Positions 37,647 to 47,567 of a stretch of DNA of 64,000 bases are shown in pieces. The stretch covers positions 1,364,001-1,428,000 of the forward strand of contig NZ_CP011546.1 in NCBI RefSeq assembly GCF_001021065.1, given 5' to 3'. This stretch comes from Corynebacterium uterequi (lineage in GTDB: Bacteria > Actinomycetota > Actinomycetes > Mycobacteriales > Mycobacteriaceae). A program made the position numbers and the translations under genes. Position 1 is the first letter of the stretch. Each line of letters starts with the position of its first letter. Under the pieces are notes generated by a model, which saw only the letters and a program-made list of their open reading frames with translations, was not told where the DNA came from and did no database searches.

Positions 37647-38084
37647 CTAGTCCTCGTCGTCGGACTTGTAGGGGTTCGCATCACCAGCCGGCACCGCAGA
37701 TTCCTTGAGTTTGGCCAGCTCCTCGTCGCGGGCCCGGGCCTTGGCCAGCAGCTGTTCCATGTGCGCAGAGAACTCCGGCATGGTGTCCAGCTCGAAGGTG
37801 ATGGTCGGGGTGAAGCGCACCCCCAGTTGCTCCCCGACGGTTTTGCGCACCTGCCCGCGAATCCGGTTGAGGATCTCCGCGGCGGCGGCCGGGTCCGGCT
37901 CCTCGTCGAGGCTTCGGCCCCGCACCGTGTAGTAGACGGTGGCGTCGTGGAGGTCGCCGGTAACGCGGGCGTCGGTGACGGTCACGAGCTTGAGCCCGGG
38001 ATGATTCTTGTTCTGCTCCAGCGCCGTCGCGACGATGTGCTGAATTCGCTTGGCCAGGCGGCCGGCTCGGGCGTGGTCTGCCAT
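37647..38084 (-). CDS. rbfA: Ribosome-binding factor A
   Basis: Assists 30S maturation around the 5' end of 16S rRNA. The protein is 145 residues with the KH-like fold: [22 protein letters not shown], then [21 protein letters not shown] and [12 protein letters not shown]. The ATG at 38084 has GGAG upstream; an in-frame extension to 38141 crosses a strong hairpin. The C-terminal tail is acidic. It belongs to the rimP-nusA-ylxR-infB-rbfA block. Confidence 0.97.
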   Translation of the reverse strand: MADHARAGRLAKRIQHIVATALEQNKNHPGLKLVTVTDARVTGDLHDATVYYTVRGRSLDEEPDPAAAAEILNRIRGQVRKTVGEQLGVRFTPTITFELDTMPEFSAHMEQLLAKARARDEELAKLKESAVPAGDANPYKSDDED

Positions 38085-38110
38085 GGGGACTCCTTCGAAC
38101 GGCGGGAAAC

Positions 38111-38134
38111 GCGCAGCCCGCGGTGGGGCTGCGC
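38111..38134. other. Perfect hairpin between infB and rbfA
   Basis: GCGCAGCCC (38111-38119) and GGGCTGCGC (38126-38134) form a 9-bp stem with a GCGGTG loop, 27 nt upstream of the rbfA ATG. It may be a processing or attenuation structure. Confidence 0.5.
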
Positions 38135-38212
38135 AACTCACGAGTCGTCATTCTACCGCGCGGCACGAATGGGACCGTCACCCCGCCCGGCGCCTGGAGT
38201 GCCACAAACGCG

Positions 38213-38254
38213 AAACCCGGCCCGCCGCCCGCGGTATGCGGGAAGCGAGCCGGG
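38213..38254 (-). terminator. Terminator-like hairpin after infB
   Basis: On the minus strand, CCCGGC and CCCGC pair with GCGGG and GCCGGG, followed by TTTCGCGTTT. Partial termination here would lower rbfA relative to infB. Confidence 0.55.
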
Positions 38255-38290
38255 ACCGAAGCTCTCATCGGGCTTTACAGCCGGACGGGC

Positions 38291-41161
38291 TTACTTGTCG
38301 CGCGGAACCTCGACCATCTCGAACGCCTCGATGGTGTCGCCCACCTGGAAGTCCTGGTAGGTGAGCACCATGCCGCACTCGTAGCCGGCGGACAGTTCGG
38401 TGAGATCATCCTTCTCGTGGCGCAGCGAGGTGACCGTCGCCTCGGAGGCAACGACAGAACCGTCGCGGACGATGCGCACCTTGGCGTTGCGCTTCATCTT
38501 GCCCTCGGTAATCATGCAGCCGGCGATGTTGCCGATGGCGGAGGCCTTGAAGATCTGGCGGATCTCCGCGGAACCGATGGCCCGCTCCTCGTAGATCGGC
38601 TTGAGCATGCCGCGCAGGGCCTGCTCCACCTCGTCGATGGCGTTGTAGATGACCGTGTAGTAGCGGATATCCACGCCCTCGGCGTTGGCTTCCTCGGTCG
38701 CCTTGCCCTCGGAGCGAACGTTGAAGGCGATGATGACCGCGTCCGACGCCGCCGCCAGGCTGACGTTGGTCTGGGTCACCGCACCGACGCCGCGGTCGAT
38801 GATGTTCAGCTCGACTTCGTCGTCGACCTGAATCTTGAGCAGGGACTCCTCCAGGGCTTCCACCGAGCCGGCGTTGTCGCCCTTGAGGATGAGGTTGAGC
38901 GTCGAGGTCTCCTTGAGCACCTTGTCCAGGTCCTCCAGGGACACGCGCTTCTTGCGGCGGGCCTGCTCCGCGGAACGCTTCCGGGAGTCACGCTGCGCTG
39001 CAATCTGGCGAGCGACGCGGTCGTCTTCCACCACGAGCAAGTTGTCACCGGCGCCGGGCACACCATTGAGGCCCTGCACTTGAACCGGCTTCGACGGGCC
39101 GGCGGCCTCGACGTCGTTGCCCCATTCGTCGAGCATGCGGCGAACGCGGCCGTGCGCCGAACCGACCACGATGGAGTCGCCGACGCGCAGCGTACCGCGC
39201 TGAACAACGACGGTAGCCACCGGGCCGCGGCCTCGGTCGAGGTGCGCCTCGATCGCGGTGCCCTGCGCATCCATGTCCGGGTTGGCGGTGAGCTCAAGCT
39301 CAGCGTCCGCGGTAAGGACCACGGCCTCCAGCAACCCGTCGATGTTGATGTTCTCCCGGGCGGAGATGTCCACGAAGAGGGTGTCGCCACCGTATTCCTC
39401 GGGGATGAGGCCGTACTCGGTGAGCTGGCCACGAATCTTCTCCGGCTGGGCCTCCGGCTTATCGATCTTGTTGACCGCCACCACGATGGGGATATCGGCT
39501 GCCTTGGCGTGGTTAATGGCTTCCACGGTCTGCGGCATGACGCCGTCGTCCGCCGCCACCACGAGCACGGCCAGGTCGGTCGACTTCGCACCGCGGGCAC
39601 GCATGGCGGTGAACGCCTCGTGGCCCGGGGTATCCAGGAAGGTAATGACGCGGGGCTCGCCGTCAACCTCAGTATCGACCTGGTAGGCGCCGATGCCCTG
39701 GGTGATGCCGCCGGCCTCGCCCTTGCCCACGTTGGTCTTTCGGATCGTGTCCAAAAGGCGGGTCTTGCCGTGGTCGACGTGACCCATGACCGACACGACG
39801 GCCGGGCGCTGCGCGAGATCGCTCTCGTCGCCCTCATCCTCGCCGTACTGCAGATCGAAGGATTCAAGCAGCTCGCGGTCCTCGTCCTCCGGGGAGACGA
39901 CCTGCACGTCGTAGTTGATCTCAGCACCGAGCAGCTGGAGGGTCTCCTCCGGCACAGACGCGGTGGCGGTCACCATCTCGCCCAGGTTGAACAGGGCCTG
40001 AACCAGCGCGGCGGGATCGGCACCGATCTTCTCCGCGAGGTCCGCCAGCGAAGCACCCTGACGCAGTCGGACGACCTTGCCGCCGCCATCGGGCAGGCGA
40101 ACGCCGCCGACGACGTTCGGCTGGTGCATCTCCTCGTACTCGCTGCGCTTCTGACGCTTCGACTTCCGCCCACGACGCGGCGCGCCGCCCGGACGCCCGA
40201 ATGCGCCCGCAGTACCGCCACGGCGACCGCCGCGGCCGAATCCACCACCGCTGGTGCCGCCACCCGGGCGGCCACGACCGCCCTGGCCGCCACCGGAACG
40301 GCCGCCACGAGCCTCGGCAGACTTCGCCGGCATCTCGCCAGGAGACGGACGCTTCGGCATCATGGCCGGGCTGGGACGACGGCCGCCACCCTGGGCAGCA
40401 GCCCCGGGGCGGCCTGCGCCCGGCTTCGGACGGCCCTGGCCTTGGCCCTGGGCACCCTGGCCCGGCTTCGGACGGCCCTGACCACCCCGGCCGCCGGGAC
40501 GCGGCGCGGGCCGCTCGCCGTTATTCGACGAGAAGGGGTTGTTCGCTACGCGCGGCTTACCGCCCGGCTTCGGCATGGGACGCGGCATGGGTCGCGGAGC
40601 CGCCTGAGTACCAGCGCCCGGCTTCGGTGCGCCCGGCTTCGGAGCCGGGGTGGCAGCGGACTTGAAGGTCGGTGCGCCCGGCTTCGGCGCCTGGGTAGCG
40701 GTACCCGGCTTCGGTGCCGGCGCGGCCGGCTTGGCTGCGGCGGGCTTCGGTGCGCCCGGCTTGGGCGCCTGGGTAGCCGTGCCCGGCTTCGGTGCCGGCG
40801 CGGCCGGCTTGGCTGCGGCGGGCTTCGGTGCGCCCGGCTTCGGGGCCTGGGTGGCCGTGCCCGGCTTCGGTGCCGGCGCGGCCGGCTTGGGAGCCTGATT
40901 GGCAGTACCCGGCTTCGGGGCGCCCGGCTTCGGCGCGTTACGACGCGGCGCACCCGGCTTGGGGGCGGCCTTCTTCGACTGGTCACTATCGCCGCCGGCC
41001 TTGGCGTCGTAGTAGTTGCGCATCTTGCGCACCACCGGAGATTCGATGGTCGACGATGCGGTTTTGACGTATTCGCCCTGCTCCTTGAGCGCGGCGAGAA
41101 GTTCCTTACTGGTTACGCCGAGCTGCTTTGCAAGCTCGTGGACGCGTAGCTTTCCGGGCAC
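38291..41161 (-). CDS. infB: Translation initiation factor IF-2
   Basis: GTPase that delivers initiator fMet-tRNA to the 30S subunit. The protein is 956 residues. An IF2_N domain ([22 protein letters not shown]) is followed by a disordered Pro/Lys/Ala region of about 330 residues, a second IF2_N-like region near 375-420, a G domain (G1 GHVDHGKT, G3 DTPGHEAF, G4 NKID) and C-terminal beta-barrels. The GTG start has GAGGAG 4-5 nt upstream. The disordered part contains a 26-residue tandem repeat. In-frame internal starts, as in IF2 isoforms elsewhere, cannot be excluded. Confidence 0.98.
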   Translation of the reverse strand: MPGKLRVHELAKQLGVTSKELLAALKEQGEYVKTASSTIESPVVRKMRNYYDAKAGGDSDQSKKAAPKPGAPRRNAPKPGAPKPGTANQAPKPAAPAPKPGTATQAPKPGAPKPAAAKPAAPAPKPGTATQAPKPGAPKPAAAKPAAPAPKPGTATQAPKPGAPTFKSAATPAPKPGAPKPGAGTQAAPRPMPRPMPKPGGKPRVANNPFSSNNGERPAPRPGGRGGQGRPKPGQGAQGQGQGRPKPGAGRPGAAAQGGGRRPSPAMMPKRPSPGEMPAKSAEARGGRSGGGQGGRGRPGGGTSGGGFGRGGRRGGTAGAFGRPGGAPRRGRKSKRQKRSEYEEMHQPNVVGGVRLPDGGGKVVRLRQGASLADLAEKIGADPAALVQALFNLGEMVTATASVPEETLQLLGAEINYDVQVVSPEDEDRELLESFDLQYGEDEGDESDLAQRPAVVSVMGHVDHGKTRLLDTIRKTNVGKGEAGGITQGIGAYQVDTEVDGEPRVITFLDTPGHEAFTAMRARGAKSTDLAVLVVAADDGVMPQTVEAINHAKAADIPIVVAVNKIDKPEAQPEKIRGQLTEYGLIPEEYGGDTLFVDISARENINIDGLLEAVVLTADAELELTANPDMDAQGTAIEAHLDRGRGPVATVVVQRGTLRVGDSIVVGSAHGRVRRMLDEWGNDVEAAGPSKPVQVQGLNGVPGAGDNLLVVEDDRVARQIAAQRDSRKRSAEQARRKKRVSLEDLDKVLKETSTLNLILKGDNAGSVEALEESLLKIQVDDEVELNIIDRGVGAVTQTNVSLAAASDAVIIAFNVRSEGKATEEANAEGVDIRYYTVIYNAIDEVEQALRGMLKPIYEERAIGSAEIRQIFKASAIGNIAGCMITEGKMKRNAKVRIVRDGSVVASEATVTSLRHEKDDLTELSAGYECGMVLTYQDFQVGDTIEAFEMVEVPRDK
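40690..40935 (-). repeat. 78-bp tandem repeat in infB
   Basis: The segment CCCGGCTTCGGTGCCGG starts at 40704, 40782 and 40860, an exact 78-bp period. It encodes about three copies of a 26-residue unit ([20 protein letters not shown] and following). The reading frame is kept, so copy number can change without frameshift. Confidence 0.9.
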
Positions 41162-41267
41162 TTGTCTCCTCTAAGTTGTCGCCTAGAGAACCGAGTGCCA
41201 ACGGCGGCCCCGGACTCTAGGAATGGTGGTGGACGTTCATCGCTGATGCTTCATCGTGAATTGCTCA

Positions 41268-41567
41268 TCAGGCTTCGGTCTTCCTTACAATGTCGGGTCC
41301 TGCTGCATGTGCTGCAAGGTACGTGCGTACATGACCTGTGTCCACGGGGCCGGATATCCTCAACGCCCGCCCGAAGGCATGGCGGCTTTCGGCGGTCTGA
41401 TAGGCGTCAAGCGTCGGGCTCAGCCACGCTCCCCGCCCCGGCATATTCCGCGCCGGGTCGGCGACCACACAGCCGAGGGACGGGTCATAGACCACCCGCA
41501 GCAACTCATGGCTCGGACGACGTTCACGTGTGGCGATGCACGTACGAATAGGCGCCGGGTGTGGCAA
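41268..41567 (-). CDS. ylxR: YlxR-family RNA-binding protein
   Basis: A 99-residue DUF448 protein. RTCIATRERRPSHELLRVV and NMPGRGAWLSP match the YlxR core (R-x-C-I/V-x-x-R and G-R-G-A-W/Y). It is always found between nusA and infB; in B. subtilis YlxR influences rnpB and RNase P. The start codon is TTG at 41567, supported by AAGGAG 6-7 nt upstream. The infB gene follows about 100 bp downstream. Confidence 0.93.
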   Translation of the reverse strand: MPHPAPIRTCIATRERRPSHELLRVVYDPSLGCVVADPARNMPGRGAWLSPTLDAYQTAESRHAFGRALRISGPVDTGHVRTYLAAHAAGPDIVRKTEA

Positions 41568-41755
41568 CTGTTCTCCTTTGCGCTTCGCCGAACTACCAGG
41601 ATTTTTCCAGGGCGGCCCGTGGGCCGTCGTACAGCTTACGCCATTTCAAACGGAATTTGAACTCGCTACCGCACCGCCGGTGCTCAGACCACTCACGAGG
41701 ATTTTTCAGCTACCGGCGACGACACCCGCGTCCGACGCCGGCCGCGCTGCCGCTC

Positions 41756-42751
41756 CTATTCGGCGTCGCTGTGGATGTCGATTCGCCAGCCCGTCAACCG
41801 GGCCGCAAGGCGGGCGTTCTGCCCCTCCTTGCCGATGGCCAGTGACAGCTGATAGTCCGGCACCGTCACGCGCGCGATCTGTTCGTCGGCGTCGACGATC
41901 TCCACCTTGACGGCCTTCGCCGGGGCGAGCGCATTACCGACGAATACGGCCGGATCAGTGCTGTAGTCGATGATGTCGATCTTCTCGCCGCCAAGTTCCT
42001 TCATGACGTTGTTGACTCGCTGGCCGCGGGGCCCGATGCACGCGCCCTTGGCGTTCACCCCCTTGACCTTCGCGTGGACCGCCACCTTGGAACGGTGCCC
42101 CGCCTCCCGGGAGATGCCGGCGATTTCGACCGTGCCGTCGACGATCTCAGGAACCTCCAGCTGGAAGAGCCCGCGAACCAACTCCGGGTGGGTGCGCGAC
42201 AGGTTGACCTGCACCTTTACGTTCGACTTGTTGACGCCGACCACGTAGGCCTTAAGGCGATCGCCGTGCTCGAAGCTCTCCCCCGGGATCTGCTCCGCAG
42301 GCAGCAGGATGCCGTCTTGGGAATCCTGCTCGGTGCCGAGTTCCACCACGACGATGCCGCGCTCGTTGGCCCGCGCATCCCGCTGGACCACCCCGGAGAC
42401 AACGGTGTGCTCGTAGGCCACATACGCGTCGTACGTCCGGCCAGTCGCGGCCTGGCGCAGCCGCCTAAGCATTGCCTCCCGGACCGCGGAGTTAGCGATG
42501 CGGCCGAAGTTGTTCGGGGTGTCGTCATACTCAGATTCGACGTTGCCTTCATCGTCGAGCTCGCTGACAATGACCGCCACCGCTCCGGTATCCGAGTCGA
42601 TTTCGACCCGGGCGTCGGTCCCCTCCTCGCGCGGGCCGCGGTACTCGCGGTAGGCATAGAGCAGCGACTTTCCGATGGTCTCCAGCATGTCGTCGACGCC
42701 GATTCCCTTCGCCTTTTCGATGTCGCGCAATGCGTTGAGATCAATATTCAC
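41756..42751 (-). CDS. nusA: Transcription termination/antitermination factor NusA
   Basis: Binds RNA polymerase and modulates pausing, termination and rRNA antitermination. The protein is 331 residues. An N-terminal polymerase-binding domain ([22 protein letters not shown]) is followed by S1 ([21 protein letters not shown]) and two KH domains ([28 protein letters not shown] and [25 protein letters not shown]). It ends after KH2 with no acidic C-terminal repeats, as usual in actinobacteria. The GTG start overlaps the rimP stop, with AGGAGG 7 nt upstream. Confidence 0.97.
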   Translation of the reverse strand: MNIDLNALRDIEKAKGIGVDDMLETIGKSLLYAYREYRGPREEGTDARVEIDSDTGAVAVIVSELDDEGNVESEYDDTPNNFGRIANSAVREAMLRRLRQAATGRTYDAYVAYEHTVVSGVVQRDARANERGIVVVELGTEQDSQDGILLPAEQIPGESFEHGDRLKAYVVGVNKSNVKVQVNLSRTHPELVRGLFQLEVPEIVDGTVEIAGISREAGHRSKVAVHAKVKGVNAKGACIGPRGQRVNNVMKELGGEKIDIIDYSTDPAVFVGNALAPAKAVKVEIVDADEQIARVTVPDYQLSLAIGKEGQNARLAARLTGWRIDIHSDAE

Positions 42752-43290
42752 TTGTGGTCCTCCTGCCACTGTTGGGCATCGTCGAAAGTCATCTCGGTCA
42801 ACTCCAGCTCATCGGCGGCTGGAGCGCTGAACTCAATTTCTACCATTATGGTCGCGTCACTGGAAACGGGATGGGTGGCAACGGAGAGCTTTTTCTTGGC
42901 TTTGGTGACGAGGATGATGTGCTCATTGTCCTCGCTCATCGCTCCGAGGCGCGCCACCTGGCCGTTGACTGTGACGAGGCGGTGCCGGTTGCGGCGGAAG
43001 TGACGCGGCAGAGTCAGCGGCAGATCAGTGCCGGGAGTCGACACCTCCAGCGTGTATCCCGCCCCGAAATTGAGTTCACCGTTCTCCTCTGCGGCGTCGA
43101 GGGCGTCGCTGATCTCCGCGGACACCCGCTCAAGGTCGTCGAGCGTTGGGGCGTCGTCGGCGTCGACGCGCACCTGCACCGTCGACTTCTTCCCCGCCGG
43201 GTGGGCCTTAATCAGCTCGATGTCGAGGCCCCAGCGGTCCGTAATGGGGCTGAGGAAGCGCGCTATGTCTTCGGGTGTCGGAAAAGCCAT
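42748..43290 (-). CDS. rimP: Ribosome maturation factor RimP
   Basis: Required for 30S assembly. The protein is 180 residues with the DUF150 N-domain ([26 protein letters not shown]) and the conserved [24 protein letters not shown] stretch, then an SH3-like C-domain. The ATG at 43290 lies 7 nt after TAGGCT. It heads the rimP-nusA-ylxR-infB transcription unit and diverges from the lipoprotein at 43350. Confidence 0.95.
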   Translation of the reverse strand: MAFPTPEDIARFLSPITDRWGLDIELIKAHPAGKKSTVQVRVDADDAPTLDDLERVSAEISDALDAAEENGELNFGAGYTLEVSTPGTDLPLTLPRHFRRNRHRLVTVNGQVARLGAMSEDNEHIILVTKAKKKLSVATHPVSSDATIMVEIEFSAPAADELELTEMTFDDAQQWQEDHK

Positions 43291-43297
43291 GCCGTCC

Positions 43298-43303
43298 AGC
43301 CTA
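43298..43303 (-). promoter_or_regulatory. -10 hexamer TAGGCT of rimP-nusA
   Basis: Minus strand, 7 nt before the rimP ATG. The divergent lipoprotein box lies at 43336. Confidence 0.5.
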
Positions 43304-43335
43304 GACGCCGAGGCCGGTGTGGCTCGTGGGGACGG

Positions 43336-43341
43336 TAATCT
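43336..43341 (+). promoter_or_regulatory. -10 hexamer TAATCT of the lipoprotein gene
   Basis: Lies 8 nt before the GTG at 43350. No Shine-Dalgarno is visible. Confidence 0.5.
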
Positions 43342-43349
43342 GTGCTCTC

Positions 43350-44234
43350 GTGACGCTACGATTTTCCTCTCTCGCATCCATGATCGCCGTCGGTGTGCTC
43401 GCGGCGACGGTGAGCTCCTGCTCCGTCATGGATTCGCTGAGCCCACGCCCGGACCGGGAACTAACCCAGCTGGCGCTGCTCGCCCGCGACGACGCCGCCC
43501 AGGCCGAAGCCGTCGGGGATCCGGCTCTGGCCGACCTGCGCACCGGCCACGCCGACGCCCTCGACGCGGAGATCCTCCGGCTCTGCGGAGTGGATGACAC
43601 CGGCGCCGCCCCCGCGTCCTGCACCGGCGACGCTGCGACTCACGCCACGCCGCTGGACGACACGGGGCTTAACGCCTACACGAGTGTGTGGCAGGATCTG
43701 CCCGACGAATCCCGCTCCCTGGTGGCCGCCCAGGCGATCGATCACCTGGCCGCCGCGTTGGCGGATCCACTTACCGAACTGAGCGCACCGAAAAGCAAGG
43801 ACGACCTGGCGGCGTTGAAGAATCACACCGGCACCGAACAGGCGGCGGCCTACACCCTTGAAGCTTCCGCTGCGTTCACGAACACTCCGGGCGTGGGCGC
43901 CATCATGGAACGCCGGGACCACCGGCTGCTCGCGTTGGAGGGAATCCTTGGTAGCCTGCCGGTCCCGGCGCCGGCTTATACCTACGAGGGCCACCAGCTC
44001 GGCGACGGCGCCATCGTCGCCACCGAAAAGCAAACTCTCGCCATGTGGACGAAGGCGGCCGCAGAGTCGGACGACCCGGCGGCCTTTCTACTCCTAGGAG
44101 CTGACGCGCTGCGCGGCTTCCGGGAGATCGACCCCACCGCCAGCGCTGTCGCCCTGCTCACCCAGCAGGCCGCTACGCCCGAGGCAAGCTCGGCTGCGCC
44201 GGAGTCGTCTACCCCTAAGGCGTCTACGCCTTAA
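43350..44234 (+). CDS. Putative lipoprotein, DUF4439-like
   Basis: A 294-residue exported protein. The signal peptide ([18 protein letters not shown]) ends in a lipobox VSSC (Cys24). The mature part is Ala-rich and helical. A region around 175-225 ([14 protein letters not shown] through [11 protein letters not shown]) resembles the ferritin-like DUF4439 domain of the Rv2844-type protein found between rimP and proS in mycobacteria. The C-terminal 20 residues are Ser/Thr/Pro. Its function is unknown. Its last 11 bp overlap the convergent proS end. Confidence 0.78.
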   Translation: MTLRFSSLASMIAVGVLAATVSSCSVMDSLSPRPDRELTQLALLARDDAAQAEAVGDPALADLRTGHADALDAEILRLCGVDDTGAAPASCTGDAATHATPLDDTGLNAYTSVWQDLPDESRSLVAAQAIDHLAAALADPLTELSAPKSKDDLAALKNHTGTEQAAAYTLEASAAFTNTPGVGAIMERRDHRLLALEGILGSLPVPAPAYTYEGHQLGDGAIVATEKQTLAMWTKAAAESDDPAAFLLLGADALRGFREIDPTASAVALLTQQAATPEASSAAPESSTPKASTP

Positions 44235-45963
44235 GGTGACCGAGCAGGGTTGAGACGGCGTCATCGTAGGCGATGGTCGTTGTCTCCCCACCGCGCACGC
44301 GCAGTTCCACGTCGCCGTCGGCAAACGCGCGGCCGAGGATGACCGCGTAGGGCATGCCAAGTAGCTCGGCGTCCTTGAATTTCACACCCGGGGAGACCTT
44401 GGGCCGGTCATCAAAGAGCACCTCGACGCCGGCGGCATCCAGCTCGGCGACGAGTCGCTCACCGGCCGCCATCGCGGCCGAGTCCTTATTGGCGACGGCC
44501 ACGTGGACCTGGAAGGGAGCCACCTCGGCGGGCCAAACCAGGCCCTTGTCGTCGTGACGCTGCTCGGCAATGACCGCCATCATGCGCGAGATGCCGATGC
44601 CGTAGGAGCCCATGGTCGGGATGACGCGCTTGCCGTTCTCGTCGAGGATGGACACGTCGAACGCCTCGGTGTACTTCCGCCCGAGCTGGAAGATGTGACC
44701 AAGTTCGATGCCGCGCGCGAGGGTGAGCGTGCCCTCGCCATTCGGGGCCGGGTCGCCTTCCCGGATCTCGGCGGCCTCCACATACCGGGCGACCTGGAAA
44801 TCCCGGCCGGCGATGAGTCCGGCGATGTGGCGCTCGTGCTCGTCGCCACCGGCGATCCACGTGGTGCCGTTGACTACGCGCGGGTCGGCGAGCACCGGCA
44901 CACCGTTTGCGTTCATGCCGCGTGGCCCGATGTAGCCCTTGATGAGGAAGGGGTACTTCTTGAAGTCGGCTTCCTCGGCCAGGCGGTACTCGGCGGGCTC
45001 CAGCGCCGCCTCAAGGCGCTTGGCGTCAAGCTCGCGGTCACCCGGCAGCACCACAGCCTGCAACTCCCAGTCCTCGCCCGGGGTGCGAACCATGATCGCC
45101 ATGCACTTGAGGGTGTCCGCGGCCGTGACGTCCATGCCCTCGCCGCGCGCCCACTCCACGAGGGCGTCGATCGTCTCCGCGTTAGGGGTGACGTACGTGA
45201 TGGGATCGGGCAGGTTCGAGGTCGGCTGCTCCTGCGGCTGCGGGGTGACGACGGCCTCGACGTTGGCAGCGTAGGTGCCGTCCGTCGAGCGCACGAAGGT
45301 GTCCTCGCCGTTGTCGCTGATCGCCAGGAACTCCTCCGACGCCGAGCCACCCATGGCCCCCGACGTGGCGTGGCAGATGGCGTACTCGATTCCCAGGCGG
45401 TCAAAGATCCGCTGGTAGGCGGCCCGGTGCTGGGCGTAGGAATTGGCCAGGCCCTCGTCGGTCATGTCGAAGGAGTAGGAGTCCTTCATGACGAACTCGC
45501 GGCCGCGCAGAATCCCGGCGCGCGGGCGTTCTTCGTCGCGGTACTTCGTCTGAATCTGGAAGAGCGTGACGGGAAAGTCCTTGTAGGAGGAGTACAGGTC
45601 CTTGACCACCGAGGCGAACATCTCCTCGTGGGTGGGCCCGAGGAGCAAGTCGGTGTCCTTGCGGTCCTTGAGCCGGAAGAGGGAATCCCCGTACTCCGTC
45701 CACCGGCCCGTCGTCTCGTAGGGTTCGCGCGGGAGCAGTGCCGGGAACAGCAGCTCCTGGGCGCCAATGCTCGTCATCTCCTGGCGCACCACGTCCTCGA
45801 TCTTGCGCAGGGTCCGCAGCCCCAGCGGCAACCACGTGTAGATGCCCGGGGCGGCCCGACGGATGTATCCGGCGCGAACGAGCAGCTTATGGGAGGGGAC
45901 TTCGGCATCAGCCGGGTCTTCGCGCAGCGTGCGCAAGAAGAGCTGAGACATGCGGGTAATCAT
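44224..45963 (-). CDS. proS: Prolyl-tRNA synthetase
   Basis: Class II aminoacyl-tRNA synthetase. The protein is 579 residues, the bacterial ProS type with an inserted editing domain between motifs 2 and 3 (about 225-395). The N-terminus [21 protein letters not shown] is typical. Motif 2 is in [23 protein letters not shown] and motif 3 in [14 protein letters not shown]. The ATG at 45963 lies 7 nt after TAAAGT (leaderless geometry). It is divergent from yaaA by 43 bp. Confidence 0.97.
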   Translation of the reverse strand: MITRMSQLFLRTLREDPADAEVPSHKLLVRAGYIRRAAPGIYTWLPLGLRTLRKIEDVVRQEMTSIGAQELLFPALLPREPYETTGRWTEYGDSLFRLKDRKDTDLLLGPTHEEMFASVVKDLYSSYKDFPVTLFQIQTKYRDEERPRAGILRGREFVMKDSYSFDMTDEGLANSYAQHRAAYQRIFDRLGIEYAICHATSGAMGGSASEEFLAISDNGEDTFVRSTDGTYAANVEAVVTPQPQEQPTSNLPDPITYVTPNAETIDALVEWARGEGMDVTAADTLKCMAIMVRTPGEDWELQAVVLPGDRELDAKRLEAALEPAEYRLAEEADFKKYPFLIKGYIGPRGMNANGVPVLADPRVVNGTTWIAGGDEHERHIAGLIAGRDFQVARYVEAAEIREGDPAPNGEGTLTLARGIELGHIFQLGRKYTEAFDVSILDENGKRVIPTMGSYGIGISRMMAVIAEQRHDDKGLVWPAEVAPFQVHVAVANKDSAAMAAGERLVAELDAAGVEVLFDDRPKVSPGVKFKDAELLGMPYAVILGRAFADGDVELRVRGGETTTIAYDDAVSTLLGHLKA

Positions 45964-45970
45964 GCGGAGA

Positions 45971-45976
45971 ACTTTA
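45971..45976 (-). promoter_or_regulatory. -10 hexamer TAAAGT of proS
   Basis: Minus strand, 7 nt before the proS ATG. Confidence 0.5.
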
Positions 45977-45993
45977 CCGCCCGCCGCTGCTGC

Positions 45994-45999
45994 TAGCCT
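45994..45999 (+). promoter_or_regulatory. -10 hexamer TAGCCT of yaaA
   Basis: Lies 7 nt before the yaaA ATG, 17 bp from the divergent proS box. Confidence 0.5.
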
Positions 46000-46006
46000 G
46001 TCCGGC

Positions 46007-46699
46007 ATGCTCATTATCCTCCCGCCTTCGGAGACCAAGGCTGCCGGCGGTGACCATCCGCCCCTGGACCTCGGCGCGCTGTCCTTCCCCGGCTTGACTA
46101 CCGTTCGCCGCGGGCTGATTGAGGAATTGGCTTCCTTGAGCGTCGACGACACCATGGCCCAGCTGGGGCTTTCCGAGAAACTACGCGAGCAGGCTGCTGC
46201 CAACCAGCGGTTGCTGTCTGCGCCGACGTTGCCCGCTATCCACCGCTACACCGGTGTGCTTTACGACGCTCTCGATGCCGGCACCCTTAGCGACGTGTCG
46301 AACCTGGCAATCGGTTCCGCGCTGTTTGGCGTGGTGCGCGCGACGGACCTCATCCCCTGCTACCGGCTGTCCGGCGGGTCGAAAATCAACGGCCGCACCA
46401 TTAAGTCCCGGTGGGGACGCACGCTGAGCTCGGAACTGGCCGACGTCGACGAGCTCATCCTCGACCTGCGCTCCGGGGCCTATCTCTCCCTCGGTCCCGC
46501 GCCGGAGGCGGTGACGCTGCGCGTGGAAAACCCCGACGGGCGCGTGGTCAGCCACTTCAACAAGCACTACAAGGGCCTGGTGGCCCGGCATCTGGCGGGC
46601 GTCGACGCCGGTGGTGCCGACGAGGTGGTGGAGCTGCTGGACGCGGCGGGGTTCGACGTCCGGCTGGATGGCTCTCGCATCACTTTGGTGGTGGGCTAG
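46007..46699 (+). CDS. yaaA: YaaA-family peroxide stress protein
   Basis: A 230-residue member of the UPF0246/YaaA family. In E. coli YaaA lowers free iron and oxidative damage and has a DNA-binding fold. Motifs [10 protein letters not shown], the YTGVLYDAL segment and [11 protein letters not shown] are typical. The start at 46007 gives the canonical [12 protein letters not shown]-terminus. Its TAG interlocks with the stop of the convergent hydrolase in CTAG. Confidence 0.93.
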   Translation: MLIILPPSETKAAGGDHPPLDLGALSFPGLTTVRRGLIEELASLSVDDTMAQLGLSEKLREQAAANQRLLSAPTLPAIHRYTGVLYDALDAGTLSDVSNLAIGSALFGVVRATDLIPCYRLSGGSKINGRTIKSRWGRTLSSELADVDELILDLRSGAYLSLGPAPEAVTLRVENPDGRVVSHFNKHYKGLVARHLAGVDAGGADEVVELLDAAGFDVRLDGSRITLVVG

Positions 46700-47496
46700 G
46701 ACCGTGCCAGAGGCGCCGAGGGGCCCTCATTAACCATGGTGAGCAGCCCGGCGAGGCGCCGATAGGGCGTCGGCTGGTGGCAGACGTCCGGGTACGTGAC
46801 TGTGATGTTGGCGTGGACATCGTCGGTCAGCGTCTCGGAGCTTCCTTGGGTCATGGCCGCGGCCACCCATCCCTCGCCGTAGGTCATGGAGTTCGTTGTG
46901 GGGGTGGAGTACATCCAGCCGTGCTTGGAACCGATGGCCCCGGGCAGGCTATCGGTGCCGGAGGTTTGATCGAAACCGCTCGGGGTGGTGTCGGGCGCCT
47001 CGCGCATGAGTTCCAGCAACACCGCGGCCTCGGGGTCCTGGCGGATGGCGGCAAGAGCCGTGGCCATGTCGTACGCGGAGGTCACCATGGCTCCCCACTT
47101 GCCGAAATAGCGGGTGTCTTTGAGCCCCAGCTCGGCGATGGCTTCCCGCATGGCCTGGGGGTATTTCTGATCCAAGCGCGTTGTGGCGTTATTGTCCGAA
47201 ATCTGGATCATGGGTTTGACCAGCGCAAGGTCCTCCGCCTCGCCGTTTTTGAGCACCCAGTAGCCGAGGTAGACCTTGACGACGGACAGTGCCGTCCGCG
47301 GCTCGTGCATGTTGTCGGTGCCGTAGACCGCGTCCCCCACTACTACGGCGAGGGAGGTTCGCTCAGGGGTGTCTGGGTTGATCCGGACCTGGGCGGTCTC
47401 GGCGTTGTAGGCATTAACCCCGAGCACCGGTACGGCGAGCGAGATGGGCAGCAGTGCGGTCACTGCCGCCGCCCCGAAAATGTGTCCCTTTAGCAC
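46696..47496 (-). CDS. Exported serine hydrolase of the penicillin-binding/beta-lactamase fold
   Basis: A 266-residue protein with an N-terminal signal or anchor helix (about 8-30). All three active-site motifs of the fold are present: S-x-x-K as SVVK (71-74), SDN (100-102) and KHG (191-193, the K-T/S-G box). I cannot place the class A general base (ExxxN omega loop), so a PBP-like or non-lactamase role is possible. The GTG at 47496 follows GGGGAGG by 7-8 nt. It has its own -10 TATAGT (47530-47525) behind a terminator. Confidence 0.83.
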   Translation of the reverse strand: MLKGHIFGAAAVTALLPISLAVPVLGVNAYNAETAQVRINPDTPERTSLAVVVGDAVYGTDNMHEPRTALSVVKVYLGYWVLKNGEAEDLALVKPMIQISDNNATTRLDQKYPQAMREAIAELGLKDTRYFGKWGAMVTSAYDMATALAAIRQDPEAAVLLELMREAPDTTPSGFDQTSGTDSLPGAIGSKHGWMYSTPTTNSMTYGEGWVAAAMTQGSSETLTDDVHANITVTYPDVCHQPTPYRRLAGLLTMVNEGPSAPLARS

Positions 47497-47524
47497 CTGC
47501 TGTCCTCCCCTTTCCGCCGCAGAC

Positions 47525-47530
47525 ACTATA
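47525..47530 (-). promoter_or_regulatory. -10 hexamer TATAGT of the serine hydrolase gene
   Basis: Minus strand, 28 nt before the GTG start, giving a short leader that carries GGGGAGG. Confidence 0.5.
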
Positions 47531-47533
47531 GGA

Positions 47534-47555
47534 CACCGCCTCGGGGAGGGCGGTG
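47534..47555 (-). terminator. Hairpin ending the TRAP operon
   Basis: CACCGCC (47534-47540) pairs with GGCGGTG (47549-47555), just after the dctM stop. There is no T-run on the minus strand. Confidence 0.55.
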
Positions 47556-47567
47556 CTCGGCGTCGGC

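Noticed and set aside
38123-41149. A 1008-codon open frame on the plus strand opposite infB
   Set aside because: It is the GC-rich antisense shadow of infB. There is no start signal, the composition is low-complexity His/Leu/Arg, and it has no family resemblance.
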